DNA of 64,000 nt from Planococcus citri (Eukaryota; Arthropoda; Insecta; Hemiptera; Pseudococcidae). The notes under the pieces are model-generated. The model had not been told where the DNA came from, searched no databases, and saw nothing but the letters and a program-made list of their open reading frames with translations. Each line of letters opens with the position of its first letter. Within the stretch, counting starts at the first letter, position 1. Position numbers and translations under genes: made by a program. Positions 23,989-34,901 of this stretch are shown piece by piece. The DNA is taken from contig NC_088678.1 of assembly GCF_950023065.1 (NCBI RefSeq), forward strand, positions 76,603,590-76,667,589, given 5' to 3'.

Positions 23989-24148
23989 ATCAACTTTTGA
24001 GTAAAATGAGCTCAGTGATCATATTTTAATCTCCTCTTGAATACCTATCAAATGAGCTATCGGCCAACTCCCTAGCCCCCCCCGGGGGGCGGTAATGCTA
24101 GAACCCCTCAAAATGAAGTGATTTTAATAATTTTACATTTCATAACAT

Positions 24149-24645
24149 GGGACTTGGGACTTGTCATTAAACTTGGGAATGGGATTATTTTGAGAGCTGG
24201 AGTTGACCCCTGAAGTAAGGAGGGTCAAAGTTGGAAATTACAGAAAAGTCTTATTTTTGGAGGGGCTTACAATGACCTCAAATGGATGAAAAAGGTTCAA
24301 AATCATACCATTTGTCAGTGCTCTAATTGTGATCAGCGTATCCAAATTTCAGCTTCCTAGGTTATCCCAACTCCTTTTAAGCTGGGAAAACCCATATTTT
24401 CCCCCTATTATTGTGGTTTTCCACCTTGAAAGGAGTGGGGATGACGGATGACCTACAAAGCTGAAGTATGATTTTCAATTTTTTTCATCCATTTGAGGCC
24501 ACATTATGCCCCTCCAAAAAGTAATCTTTCTGTAATTTTCAACTTTGACCATCCCCACTCCAGGGATCAACTCTAGCTCCCAAAATAATACCATTCCACA
24601 AATTTTATTTTATTTGATCAATTAGAACAGGTACCAAGTCCCAAG
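24149..24645. repeat. 500-bp hairpin repeat
   Basis: The arms, about 24149-24290 and 24483-24645, are inverted: GGGACTTGGGACTTG mirrors CAAGTCCCAAG, and TCAAATGGATGAAAAA mirrors TTTTTTCATCCATTTGA. The loop contains a second small inverted pair (AACTCCTTTTAAGCTGGG and CCTTGAAAGGAGTGGGG). The left end is continuous with the arm of the enclosing foldback. Confidence 0.7.
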
Positions 24646-25902
24646 TTATCGTTGTTGTCTCACTCCTTTACAGGAGATACGATCGTTTCCTCCCTCTCGT
24701 TGATCTTCCTTGGATTTTCCCCTGTACCACTAGCATGAAAATACCGTTTTCTCATATTTTATTAGCTAAATACTTTAGCTTTCTGTTTTTGATATCTTCA
24801 ACTACGACTTTCCACTCCTCTCCTATTCTTGCTAATACTTCCTCATTGGTAATGAAGTCCTTCCATGAGATCCATAGTAACTTTTGATAGCACCACATCT
24901 CGAAAGCGGATATTTTCTTCTTGCACTCTGCACTCATAGTCTATGTTTCACAGGAATACTTCAGAATGGTCCATACAGAGCATCGCATAATTCTCTTTCT
25001 CAGATATAGTGCTGGCAAGGTTGTTGAAAGCGGGTTTTGCCATTCCAATCCGTGATTTAATTTCTTTATGATCTCTGCCATCCTTGTTTATCAGTGCTCC
25101 AAGGTATCTGAATTGGTTTACATTTTCAATTTCTTGTGTTCCGATGTTGATTTTGACCTGTTTATCATCTTCTTTTGTAAATCTCATCACCTTGGTTTTG
25201 CCTGCGTTTATTTTCATTCCATATTTTAATCCTGCGCTGTTAATTCGGTCGATCATCTTCTGCATCTGTGCTTCTGTCCCAGCAAGTATCACTTTGTCAT
25301 CTGCATAGCTTATTTTGTTTATTCTCTTGCTGTTGATCTTGAATCCCATTTGTTCGATTCACGCTTCCCTCATTATTTCTTCTGCATACAGGTTGAACAA
25401 CCTGGGTGAGAGGGGGCATCCTTGCCTCACACCTCTCTTTATTCCACATCCGTTCTCCGAGTACTCAGTTCCAATCTTGATGTTAGCGCTTTGCTCCCAG
25501 TACAGGTTCTTGATTATTTGCAGTTCTTTGTCATCAATACCTATTGTATTTTTTCAGGATCTCCAACACCTTCTCATGGTTGACACGATCAAATGCTTTC
25601 TCATAATAGACAAAGCAAGCAATGATTTCCCTATTTACATTCAGTGCTCCCTCATAGAAAATCACTACTAGCGTCATTACTAAAAAAAAACACTAGTAAC
25701 TTTTTCGGCAAGTAGTGTCACTACTACTGACAGACGTTACTAGTGACTAGTAACGTTTGTCAATAGTAGTGACACGCGCAAATTTGCGCATTTTGCACTG
25801 AAAATCATGGCAAAAACATGTTAATGACAGCTATTTACTCGTAGACCCTCCTAGAACAATGAATTCTCCCCAAAAAAATTTTGAAAATCAAAAAAAATTT
25901 CA

Positions 25903-25977
25903 TGCCTGGGGTGGGGTTTGAACCTGCAACCTCTCACTCTCTAGTCATCTGCCTAACCAACTAGGCCACTGAGGAAG
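25903..25977 (-). repeat. tRNA-like (SINE-type) block
   Basis: On the - strand, TGGCCTAGTTGGTTAGG (A-box form) is followed about 35 bases later by GGTTCAAACCC (B-box form), giving a tRNA-sized pol III promoter. No acceptor stem pairing was found. It lies inside the ACTAGT-rich element, so it is probably a SINE head or tRNA relic. Confidence 0.55.
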
Positions 25978-26685
25978 TTGGAAGTTCAGGTGTTTGAAAC
26001 ATTTATATGCACTTTTTAGCACTCTGGACTTTAAAAAATTTCAAGTTTGATGATTTTTTACAAAATTAAAACTGAGTTTTTGGTGTGTTAATATTTCTAG
26101 ATAAAAATTAAATGGATATCGTACACTCGTATTCGATATTTCTTTGCGAAAATGGGCCCCTCCTCGTCCCCTTACCCTCGTTCCCCCCTTCGAGGGGGCT
26201 GGTACCTCAAAAATTTTTTCATTTTTCGACTGGAATTTAGGCTTTATTCGCAAAAATGGACTTTTTTCCGATCTTCTCCCCTCCACCTCCCTCCGAGGGG
26301 GCTGGTACCTCGATTTTTTTTTCATTTTTCGACTGGAATTTAGGCTTTATTTGCAAAAGTCATGGACTTTTTTCCGTTCCTCTCCCTTCCCCTCCCTCTC
26401 CGGATTTCTGGTAGTTTGACTGAAATGCAGCAGAGGACCCTTTTTTAAAAAAAATCAAGTTAAAAAATCGCATTATTTGTGATGTGAGAAGTCAATTTTG
26501 CTATCTTATTTTGGTCAGAGAAAGAAAAAGGAAAATGATCTGGCCCAAGCGGAAACTTTTCAATAATTCATAATTTCAAAAAAAAACATGGTTTTTAGGA
26601 ATTCTTTAATTTTTATTTTTCACCAATTGTATAGGTACCTGCCATATCTGTTAGTAGCGTTATTTCAATCATTACTAGTGTCGGC

Positions 26686-26960
26686 TTGGTCATTAGTAAC
26701 GTTAAATCATTCACTAGTAATGTTGAGACAGTCGCTAGTAGCGCCAAGCTGATCGCTAGTAGTGCCGAATCAGTCGCTAGTAGCGTCAAGCTGGTCACTA
26801 GTAGTGTCGAGCTGGTCGCTAGTAGTGTCGAGCTGGTCGCTAGTAGTGTCGAGTTGGTCGCTAGTAGCGTCAGTACAAGCGCTAGTAACGTTTTCGGTAT
26901 CACTAGTAACTTTTTCAGAAACGCTAGTAATTTTTTGAAGTCGCTAGTAGTGATCTTCTA
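26686..26960. repeat. 21-bp minisatellite (CGCTAGTAGTGTCGAGCTGGT)
   Basis: The units are about 21 bp and built on CTAGTAGTGTCGAGCTGG. They are most regular at 26755-26870 and drift toward both ends into CACTAGTAACTTTTT variants that also occur at the other end of the element (25690-25770). Because 21 is a multiple of three, both strands read as repetitive open frames (ASSVELV and LLATSST). These are not taken as genes. Confidence 0.8.
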
Positions 26961-27309
26961 TGAGGGCTCTTTGCTCTTCGAATGATCACTTTCAGCAGGG
27001 CAATTGCATCTCTCGTCCTTTTTTTTTTCTTATTTTTTAATGTGAAATTATTAAAATCACGTCACTTTGAGGAGGTCTTAGCATCATCCCCACCTCCAGG
27101 GCTAGAGAGTTGGTCGATAGCTCATTTGATAGGTATTCAAGAGGAGATTGAATGATAACTGAGCTCATTTTACTCAAAAGTTGATGTTTTAGAAGTTTTT
27201 GACAAAAAAATGATTTTGGAGGGCTTTGATCCACTGTAGGGGGTTAGCTCCAGGGGTAGGGGCGAGGGATTTTAGTATGTTGTTCACTACACCACGCAAG
27301 GCAATATTA

Positions 27310-29400
27310 ACACAAAAATTGTTTTCACTGGGCTATAAAATTAGTTGTGAAACCAATATCCCTCCCTCTCCAATTTAATTTCGTCGTGTATTCGGAGCAT
27401 TTTGGAGTCTTTATTGTGATTTCTGATTTCTCCAGAAGGCCCGGAAATTAATTTGTACTGCTGACACCAAAGTTTTGGCTCATTCACGACCATGTTTCAA
27501 CCGATTTCCAGGCAGATAGCTCCAATGTATGTAGATGGAGAAAAAAATTCAGAGCAACGAAAAAAATAATAATATGGGAAGCGTCCATTTGGAAAAAATT
27601 AAAAAAAAAAAACACTCGAAGTGTCCACCTATAAATTGAGTAAAATGTGGCTAGACCTTTTAAGCAGGTCGAGAATACGCTAAAGCTCGATATTCTATCT
27701 ACCCAAACCAGTTTCCATGCACTCTGGAAAAATTAAATAAATTCTGGAGAAATCTAAAATCGGACTGAATGCTTTTAGAAAGGCTATAAATATCGAAATT
27801 CAATTATCGGAAGTTGATTTTAGTTTCATTAATGATTTTAATCATTTTCACTGAGTCATAAATATGTCCATTTTTTCCAAAGTATTACGAGTATTTCAGA
27901 AAAATGAACAATTCTGGATTTTAAAAAATTTGCCAAAAATCGAAAAATCAATTTCAGCAATTAAAACTGCGATCATGAGTCATGACACTCATGAGATTTG
28001 ATATTAATTTCTGTTTCTTTCTACAGGTACTTTTTGAACTTCCGAAAAAATTCAATACAATATACTTTCCAGGTGATTTGACCTGATCTAGTCACATCAG
28101 AAGAGTTTTGATCGGATAAGATCTATTCACATCTGATCATATCTAATCTCAAGTTGTCTAACAACATTTCAAACTGGAAAAGCGGATACTTTAGCAGGAC
28201 TTTTGGCAGGACATTTTTCAAACGTTTTATGATTTCTTTTCTGGAGACAGAGAGGAAGGAGGTTCAATAACATTCCAAGATTTTTTTCCAAGAGGGGGGA
28301 GGGGGTGTTGAAAATATTTTGACCATTTCAATTTTCATGGCCGACATTCTGCAAACACTTCGCAACTTTTTTCAGAGAACGAGTAGAGTGGTCGAAGTCT
28401 AATTGGGTAAAAAACAGAATATTTTGATAAATTGTATAAAAAGGACAAATGCAGAACTTGTAGGGTTTGTTAGTACAGTCCTGTACGAATAATTTTCAAA
28501 TATATTCTCTGAGAAATATATTTAAGCACCGCACTCCTCTCTAGCTCAAGGAAGAAGCCGAGAATAGCCTCACTAATTATTTATAACTCGCACGTACCAT
28601 CCAGTAAATGGAATAAACGACTGAAACACTCACCAGATTCGACTTGTTTATTGGATGTAGGTAATTCAATGAAACAAAGACCTTAAAACTAATAAATCAA
28701 CACACGAAAAACTATTGATATACTCACGTATAAAACATTAAAAGTAAAAAATTATCACGTCAACTGGTATTATCAAAAACGCATATATTACATATTTTAA
28801 CGCTGACGAGAACATCGCAGCAGCTACCTAGTTGGAAAAACAAGTGACGAAATCGTGCTTCCTCAAATGGATGTTACGTGCTTATCTACTTATTCGTTTA
28901 TCGTCCATTGAATTAATGTTTGCAGAAAAAAAGCTGGCACAGTATCGCGCAATGAAATTCCTTCCCATTTTGAGAAAAAATTAATTGTTGTTGAATCATT
29001 ATAAGCTGACGTGGTGATCTATCAAAGTTGATAAGATTTCTCGAGAAATTCAATCGGCGATAGTGTTTTTCGACCATTTTCGGTGAGTTTTGAAGAATTG
29101 TCACCTAACGAATTAAAAAAGCTTAAAATTTCCAAAACAATTCAATATTTTGAAGAAGATGTGCTTCGAGTATTTTTGAAGAAATTTGAACCTAAAATTA
29201 CCTCGTAATATTCGTGATTATTGAAAAAAGTGCCATACAACCGTTAGATAAAAATGGGTTAAAATACGTACTTCGGCAGAAAGTCAAAAATTTCTTTCAA
29301 AACTTTTTTCAATGTTTTTGAAATTGTTCAACTCAAAGTAGGGTCATTATTTTTTTTTTTTTTTCAGAAAAGGTCTCATATGCAACCTATCAGAATTAGG
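27310..29400. other. Intergenic region with no recognised gene
   Basis: Apart from the inverted-repeat arm at about 27365-27480, I see no coding region. At 28467-28650 there is a TGTTAGTACAG start, a later AATAAA (28611) and some promoter-like sequence, but no second end that would prove an LTR. Confidence 0.4.
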
Positions 29401-30690
29401 TCAAAATTTTACGAAGACTTTAGGTTTTGAAGAAAACGTAGGTATGTATTTTGAGCATTTTCAAAAAAATGTTGACCCCTAATTAGATCATTTTTTGGTA
29501 ACTTTTTATGAGCACTTTTGTATCAGAATTTCAACCCCAAAATTAGCTCATGATTTTCGGTACCAAGTTTCCAAAAATGGGTCATGCGACCTATCAAAAT
29601 GAGTTCTGATTAATTTACACCCACTTTTTGAATACAAAAGCAAACATAATAAGCCGTAAAAAATTCCTCAAATTATTAAAAAATAGTGAAGTCAAGTGCC
29701 TCGTGATTTTTTATGGAAAATAAGTGAAATTAATCATTATGTTGGTAATTTGTCTTTCAAACAGCTTCGACGAATTATATAAGGTAATATTACTGCTGAC
29801 GAGCTAATAATTCCATTTTTCAATTTTTTTCTTCGAATGAAAAATAATGTAGGCATCTACCCTTATCACTTCGACAAAGGCGACACAGGACAAATGACGT
29901 TAATAGATTCCATTCAAAGTAAAAATTATTTCAGTACGTATCAAGCCACGTTATCTTTTAATTATTCATAACGGAAAATGAGTGAAATGAATCATTATGA
30001 TAGAAATTTGTCGTTTCAAACAGCCATTCGGAATTATATGAAATATGTACTTAATGCTGAGCTGATGATTCAATTTTTCGATTTTTTTTTCTCGAATAAA
30101 AAATCATGTAGTTATCCTTATCACTATGATAAAGGTGAGTTGGCAGAAGTGACGTTAATAGATTTCAATCAAAGTAATCAATTTTCATATTTATATCATT
30201 AAAATGTCAGGAAACAGGTAAAAGTATCGCTCTAAAAACAAATAACGTCATCTAACAATTATATTTTCAATATGATCAAATATCAAATTATAAAATTTTT
30301 AAAAAATTGATAACGTCACGTCGAACTCTTTCTCAAAATGAAGTAAAATAATGTATAGGAAACATTTTTGGTGTAGAAAGTTGAGTATCCAAAATAATCA
30401 CGAGTCATAAGAATTTTTCAATTTTTCTAAACATTTGTGAGTTTATTGTGGAGCTGACGTTAAATTAGTTTGGTTTTTGAAATTACCCAGAAATAATTTT
30501 CTGATTTTCTAGTTCACGATGAAAAAAAAAAAATGCTAAAAATGGGGTGAAAATAAAATTCAGACCTGTAAACTGCCCCACCATGGAATAATCGTCTTCC
30601 ATCGATAGCGTAGGCAATTTATTTCAAGTTCCCGCATGCACGATTGCCTTGTCAAGGAATTGAAGGAACCGATTGATAGTGGCATAGATC
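29400..30690 (+). repeat. Diverged partial copy of the array 3' flank, upstream of copy B
   Basis: AATTAGCTCATGATTTTC (about 29540) corresponds to AATTAACTCATGATTTTC in the copy A flank (about 16612). The block at 30480-30680, with CTGTAAACTGCCCCACCA and ATCGATAGCGTAGGCAATTT, corresponds to 16920-17095 and 40370-40545. So a truncated unit tail sits directly before copy B. It includes a local tandem duplication at 29705-30200. Confidence 0.65.
29978..30202 (+). other. Small open frame within a 260-bp tandem duplication
   Basis: The frame (74 codons, starting MSEMNHYDRNLSFQTAIRNY) is the second copy of a segment also present at about 29705-29940. The first copy has stops and length changes. 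A donor-like AAAGGTGAGT falls at about 30132-30141, which would end a 52-codon exon after YHYDKG. I recognise no family. A decayed or chance frame is more likely than a gene. Confidence 0.2.
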
Positions 30691-32239
30691 GATGCAGAAT
30701 CTCAAATGTATATTTTGTAAGAACTATCTTTTGAAACTGGCCTATTTATCTAAAAAAAATCTGAGTGAATTTCAACGAAAAATAAAGACCTTCTTTGAAT
30801 TTTGTGAAAATCGTGAAACTTTTCTTTTTTGCGATCCATCTTTACGCACCTACATACATAGGCGAATAGATACACTACACTTATACTGCGCATAAATTGA
30901 ACGCGAAATTTCAATCGGTATACAAAGGTATTAATCATACAAGGAGATAAGATTGTACAGGATGCTAAAGTAAATTTTCAAAAAACAAAACGTTGTCAGG
31001 AAAATATTCATCACTATTTCAGGAACTTGACATCCGCTAGATTCGAAATATGATTTTAATCAAATCAGACCCACCACGTATTTTCAGTTTATATTCAGAG
31101 TACTTGGTGGTGGGTAGACAATTCAGTCTTAAATTGAAAAAAAAAAGTTGAAATTTATTTTTATTTTAAAGTTTTGAGTCACGGCGGTGGCGCTTTTTTG
31201 AAAATGAAGTTATTCTGATTATTGCTATTATTTGTATTCATAAAGATTCGCTACATTGAAGGAAATGGCATCAGGTAAGAAAAACTCATTTTACGTGTTT
31301 TACTTGGTACTTGGATTAGGCATTTAATTTCACTAACATTGTACCTATGTATCTATCTATGCACTTTTCAACTCCAATGGCTATAAATGTGTTGTTGATT
31401 CATACGTTGAAAGATTACCATTATCAATATACGAACATGAAGAGGATAACAAACATCAAAACGTTGACGTAAGCATTACAGCAAAAATCACAAATGAAAA
31501 AAAAATCAATATCGAAATCAATGATAAATTATGAAACGAAAAATAGTTTACAGTATTATGGAACCATTTCAATCGGAAGCCCGCCACAGAAAATCAACGT
31601 ATTATTCAGTCTAGAGTATCACGTTATTCAGGTGCTCTCAAGTTATTGCCACAGTTCAGCTTGCCGTGATAGTAAGTCGAAATTACATACCATACATACT
31701 TCAATATTCAGCATCGACGTAATGATTATAATCAACAGAGGTGCAGACAAATTGAGCGTTCATGAGCAAGGTCTACTCATCAATAATAGCAAACAATAAA
31801 TCAATTTCCCGTGTGCATTTTCCTAGAATTGGCAAAATTGATTGCATGTTAGATTATGCCACCGAGAATCAGCGAACACCTTGCTGTTTTCAATTGCCAA
31901 TTTATTTTACCAAAAAGTTCCAAAAATTTGGATCACAAAAATCCAAACATATCTATATACCTTGTTTTTCTGTCATTTTTTCAAAATGGGATTCAGCTAA
32001 AATTAAAATTATAATCCTAAAAGAAGGCTATCAAAGGTACAGGTTACTCAACTTATTACCTAATTTATTACAATTATTAACACAAGACGTGGAAAATGAT
32101 TGTCGTTCAGTCTTTCTAATCGAAAGTCAGCCTCAAAACGCTAAAATCCGAATTAACTGAAAACTACTTTTGATCACAAAACAAACATCTCGTATGAATA
32201 CATAAGTAGCGCAATTGATGAACACTGCACTGCAACAAT

Positions 32240-33655
32240 TTCATTTTTGATTTTTGAAATTTCAAGCGCATAAGGAAGATTTTTATTTGTATATTTTAAA
32301 ACTCAGAGTGCACAATGCTGGGATTACTCCACCACGTAATCGTAGCGCGCAACTATGTTTACTCGAAATTCAAATTGAGTTTTTTGTACATATTTAGAAA
32401 AATTAATGTTATGCGCTTGAAGCTTCGAAAATCAAAAATCGTGGATAGTTGTTTACTTACCTACTAAAAAAAAGTGCGTAGAATCCAAAAATGACCTTGG
32501 TTTTTTTCGAAAAACAATACCGATGTCGCTACGAACTCTAAGTAGTGCAAAATCAGCTATTTTCGCAACTTTGGCAGTCTATCCTGACCATGAAACCAAC
32601 TCAAATTGAAAAAACTCACTCTGTTTTTGTTTTAGGGGTCTAAACTATTGATTGAGCCCATTTCCAACCCAAACATGAAAAAAAAGTCAAAAAAGTTGCC
32701 TAGTGTTATACTAATAATAATTATGTAAGGGGGGGATATGCCTTGACTGCCTTGGGTGATGCAGGTAACCCTCTTCACCCGAGGTAGTCCCTACTGTACC
32801 CATTCGCCGGAGAAGAAGGAAAACTAGTTCCATAAGAGGGGAAACGTGGTAACTTCTGATGATCGATGGTACGACCATGGATCGTCTTCGCGGTAAAATC
32901 ACTTGCATGTAGTATCTCGAGCCCGCTACATGTCTGTCACTCGGTAAACATTGTACTTATGGCTGGCGAGCCACTATTTGAGTTATTAGTAGTGCCCACT
33001 CAAAGATGGTTAAAATAATTGTATATTAACTCACGATCCCGTTATGTCGTTGTGTTCGCGGGGTACCACAGTGCATTTATCCTGGATTCCGGACATGGGT
33101 AAGTGTATCTCGATTAAAGTGTAATTTTCTACCGTGTCCCCTAAACAGGCCTTAGTATTAGGAGAGCCTAAAGGAGTAGGGTGAAGTGTACAGTGTTTTG
33201 AGGTACTTGTGCCTCCCTTGCTCATCCTTGATGAATACAACGTCAAGTATATCCTCGGGTATATTGACTAATTCATAAGGGATGTTAAGTCTTACGACTT
33301 ATTGTCAGTCTTCGACTCGTAATCTACTCATCACCGTTTGTGATGAAGACTAGGCTTAAGACCCCTTGTCTAGCAACCTCACTAAGTACCCAGTCTTTAT
33401 ATACTATGTTTGGCTTACATTGCAGGGATATTTGTGTAAATATATTATTTAAACAAATTGTCTCATATCTGTTTTTATTCACGTAAAAATGGACACATTA
33501 TGTGATAATGTCATTAGATGATTTGTGTTACTAAGTGTACACTGAGCTACATAGCTGGTTAACAGAGAAATGTTCACTCTCTAGGGAATATTTCTATCCT
33601 CATCCCAATAGATATATTTCGACAATAACCACCTCGCCTAATATTTCCGAGTCAC
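32240..33655. mobile_element. About 1.4-kb insert in intron 3 of copy B, unclassified
   Basis: After the shared GCGCAATTGATGAACACTGC (A about 7488, B about 32210), copy A runs on about 60 bp to exon 4 while copy B has an extra 1.4 kb. The part at 32700-33500 is richer in GC than its surroundings. It starts near TGTTATACTAATAATAATTA and contains TATATACTATG (about 33397), which might be the body of a solo LTR. No terminal repeats or target duplication were established. Confidence 0.45.
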
Positions 33656-34042
33656 CTTTTAACAATACTAATATCACTGTTGCAGAAAAACACAGTACGT
33701 ATAACCACACAATCTCAGAAACATTCCGAAGTAAAGATGACTTTGACAAGGAAATTGCGAAAGATTCCGCGGAAGTTGAAGTAACTGATACAATTACAGT
33801 AAGTAAACACAAAATTAACAATAGATTTTCAAGCACCACTGGCCTAAAAAAATTAAAGTTCATCGTCCCGTTCTCGAACAGTGACGTCATAATATTGTGA
33901 ACGATTTTCAGTCTCATGTCTTACCATACACTTTCCTTCGGCTAATTCTACCAACTACCAAACTGCATTCGACTTTCGACTGATCATTACTGCTTCTTCA
34001 TTGAAAAATTCCGTACTTACCTATAATTTGCAATTTACAATT

Positions 34043-34901
34043 GAAGGGCGGTTTTCCAAAAAGCGATAAGTCAAAAATTGTGATTTCGAGATAAATGATG
34101 TTTTTAGTGCCCATTTCAAGGTGCGATGCACTTGGAGTATGACATCTATCCTGCATGTTGTATTGGTTCTATCTCAACACGTATGTGTTGGTTTTGTGGT
34201 GTAACTCAAGTTTGCAGCGCTTCTGCGGCAGAAAAAGTAAACTGACTTATCGCCTTTTGGAAAAACGATTTTTCATGTTTTCATTTATATGATAGAACCA
34301 GTGTTGCAAATTGATGTAAGTCAACTCTAATTCACAATACAAAAGTATATGACCAAAAAAATTGATTACAAAAAATTTTACCTGTGTTTTAAACAAAAAT
34401 TAAGTACCTATTACAACACTATAAATTGAAAAAAAAGATTTTTGATTAAAAAAAAAATCTTACCACTATTTCGGCAATAAATTTACGAGAAAAAAATTTT
34501 TGATTGAAAAAAAAAATTTTTACCTGCATTTTGGCGATAGAATTGGCAAAAATCAAGTATTTATCTACAGCACTATCATTTTAAAAAAATGTATCTGCAT
34601 TTTGGCAATAAAATAAAAACGAAAATATAGTACATATTACAGTACTATCTATTAAAAAAACCATATTCGCAGCTCTATTTTGGCTATAAAAGTAACGAAA
34701 ACGAAGTAATCATGACTTATCGCGTTTTGGAAAAACGATTGCAATCCGCAACTTACAGAAAAGCTGGATTGTACGTAGGTAAATAGGTATTTTGGGTAGG
34801 TTAGGCATTAAATAGGTGAGATACGACCTATGGAACACAATGACGTGAAAAACTCAATTTTCAAAAAACTTGACTTATCCACTTTTGGAAAACCGCCCTT
34901 C
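34043..34901. mobile_element. 859-bp inverted-repeat element in intron 4 of copy B
   Basis: GAAGGGCGGTTTTCCAAAA at the left mirrors TTTTGGAAAACCGCCCTTC at the right, flanked by AATT on both sides. The motif TTATCG.(C/G)TTTTGGAAAA recurs internally (about 34255 and 34715). The middle has imperfect repeats of CATTTTGGC.ATA.AA with A-rich spacers. Copy A intron 4 is contiguous here (about 7890-7925), so the insertion postdates the duplication or was lost from A. No protein is encoded. Confidence 0.75.

Larger units (their letters stand above)
25649..26966. mobile_element. 1.3-kb terminal-inverted-repeat element inside the LINE fragment
   Basis: CCCTCATAGAAAATCACTAC at the left mirrors GTAGTGATCTTCTATGAGGG at the right, a TIR of at least 25 bp rich in ACTAGT-like motifs. 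Removing it restores the LINE reading order. It contains a tRNA-like block, two copies of a roughly 125-bp GAGGGGGCTGGTACCTC repeat (about 26150-26400) and a 21-bp minisatellite. It encodes no transposase. Any target duplication is very short (two or three bases). Confidence 0.75.
24650..27035 (-). pseudogene. LINE reverse-transcriptase fragment, interrupted by a 1.3-kb element
   Basis: Reading leftward on the - strand: RDAIALLKVIIRRAKS (about 27020-26967), a break by the inserted element, then ALNVNREIIACF and YYEKAFDRVNHEKVLEI (about 25645-25555). Then come NKISYADDKVILAG (about 25325-25280, catalytic YADD kept), FRYLGALINKDG (about 25110), AFEMWCYQKLLWISWKDFITNEEVL (about 24905-24830) and a GKIQGRSTRG-like tail (about 24715). 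Several stops and frameshifts separate these blocks. It is truncated on both sides, and no endonuclease domain is present. It belongs to the same broad group of insect endonuclease/reverse-transcriptase LINEs but is a different family from the RTE copy at 20195-22708. Confidence 0.8.
22785..27305. mobile_element. Composite nested foldback region
   Basis: The right arm (about 27035-27305) is contiguous. Its reverse complement matches the left side in two pieces, about 22785-22913 (with TAGTGAACAACATACTAAAA) and 23989-24160 (with CTCTTGAATACCTATCAAAT). The left arm is split by the insert at 22914-23988, and the interior holds a hairpin and a LINE fragment that is itself interrupted. No element-encoded protein is intact. 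Confidence 0.7.

Noticed and set aside
26613..26985. Open frames of about 96-99 codons on both strands with repetitive peptides
   Set aside because: They follow from a 21-bp repeat unit with no stop. No signal peptide, homology or start context supports a gene.
28467..28650. Possible solo LTR (TGTTAGTACAG start, AATAAA)
   Set aside because: No convincing CA end, target duplication or second copy was found in the window.
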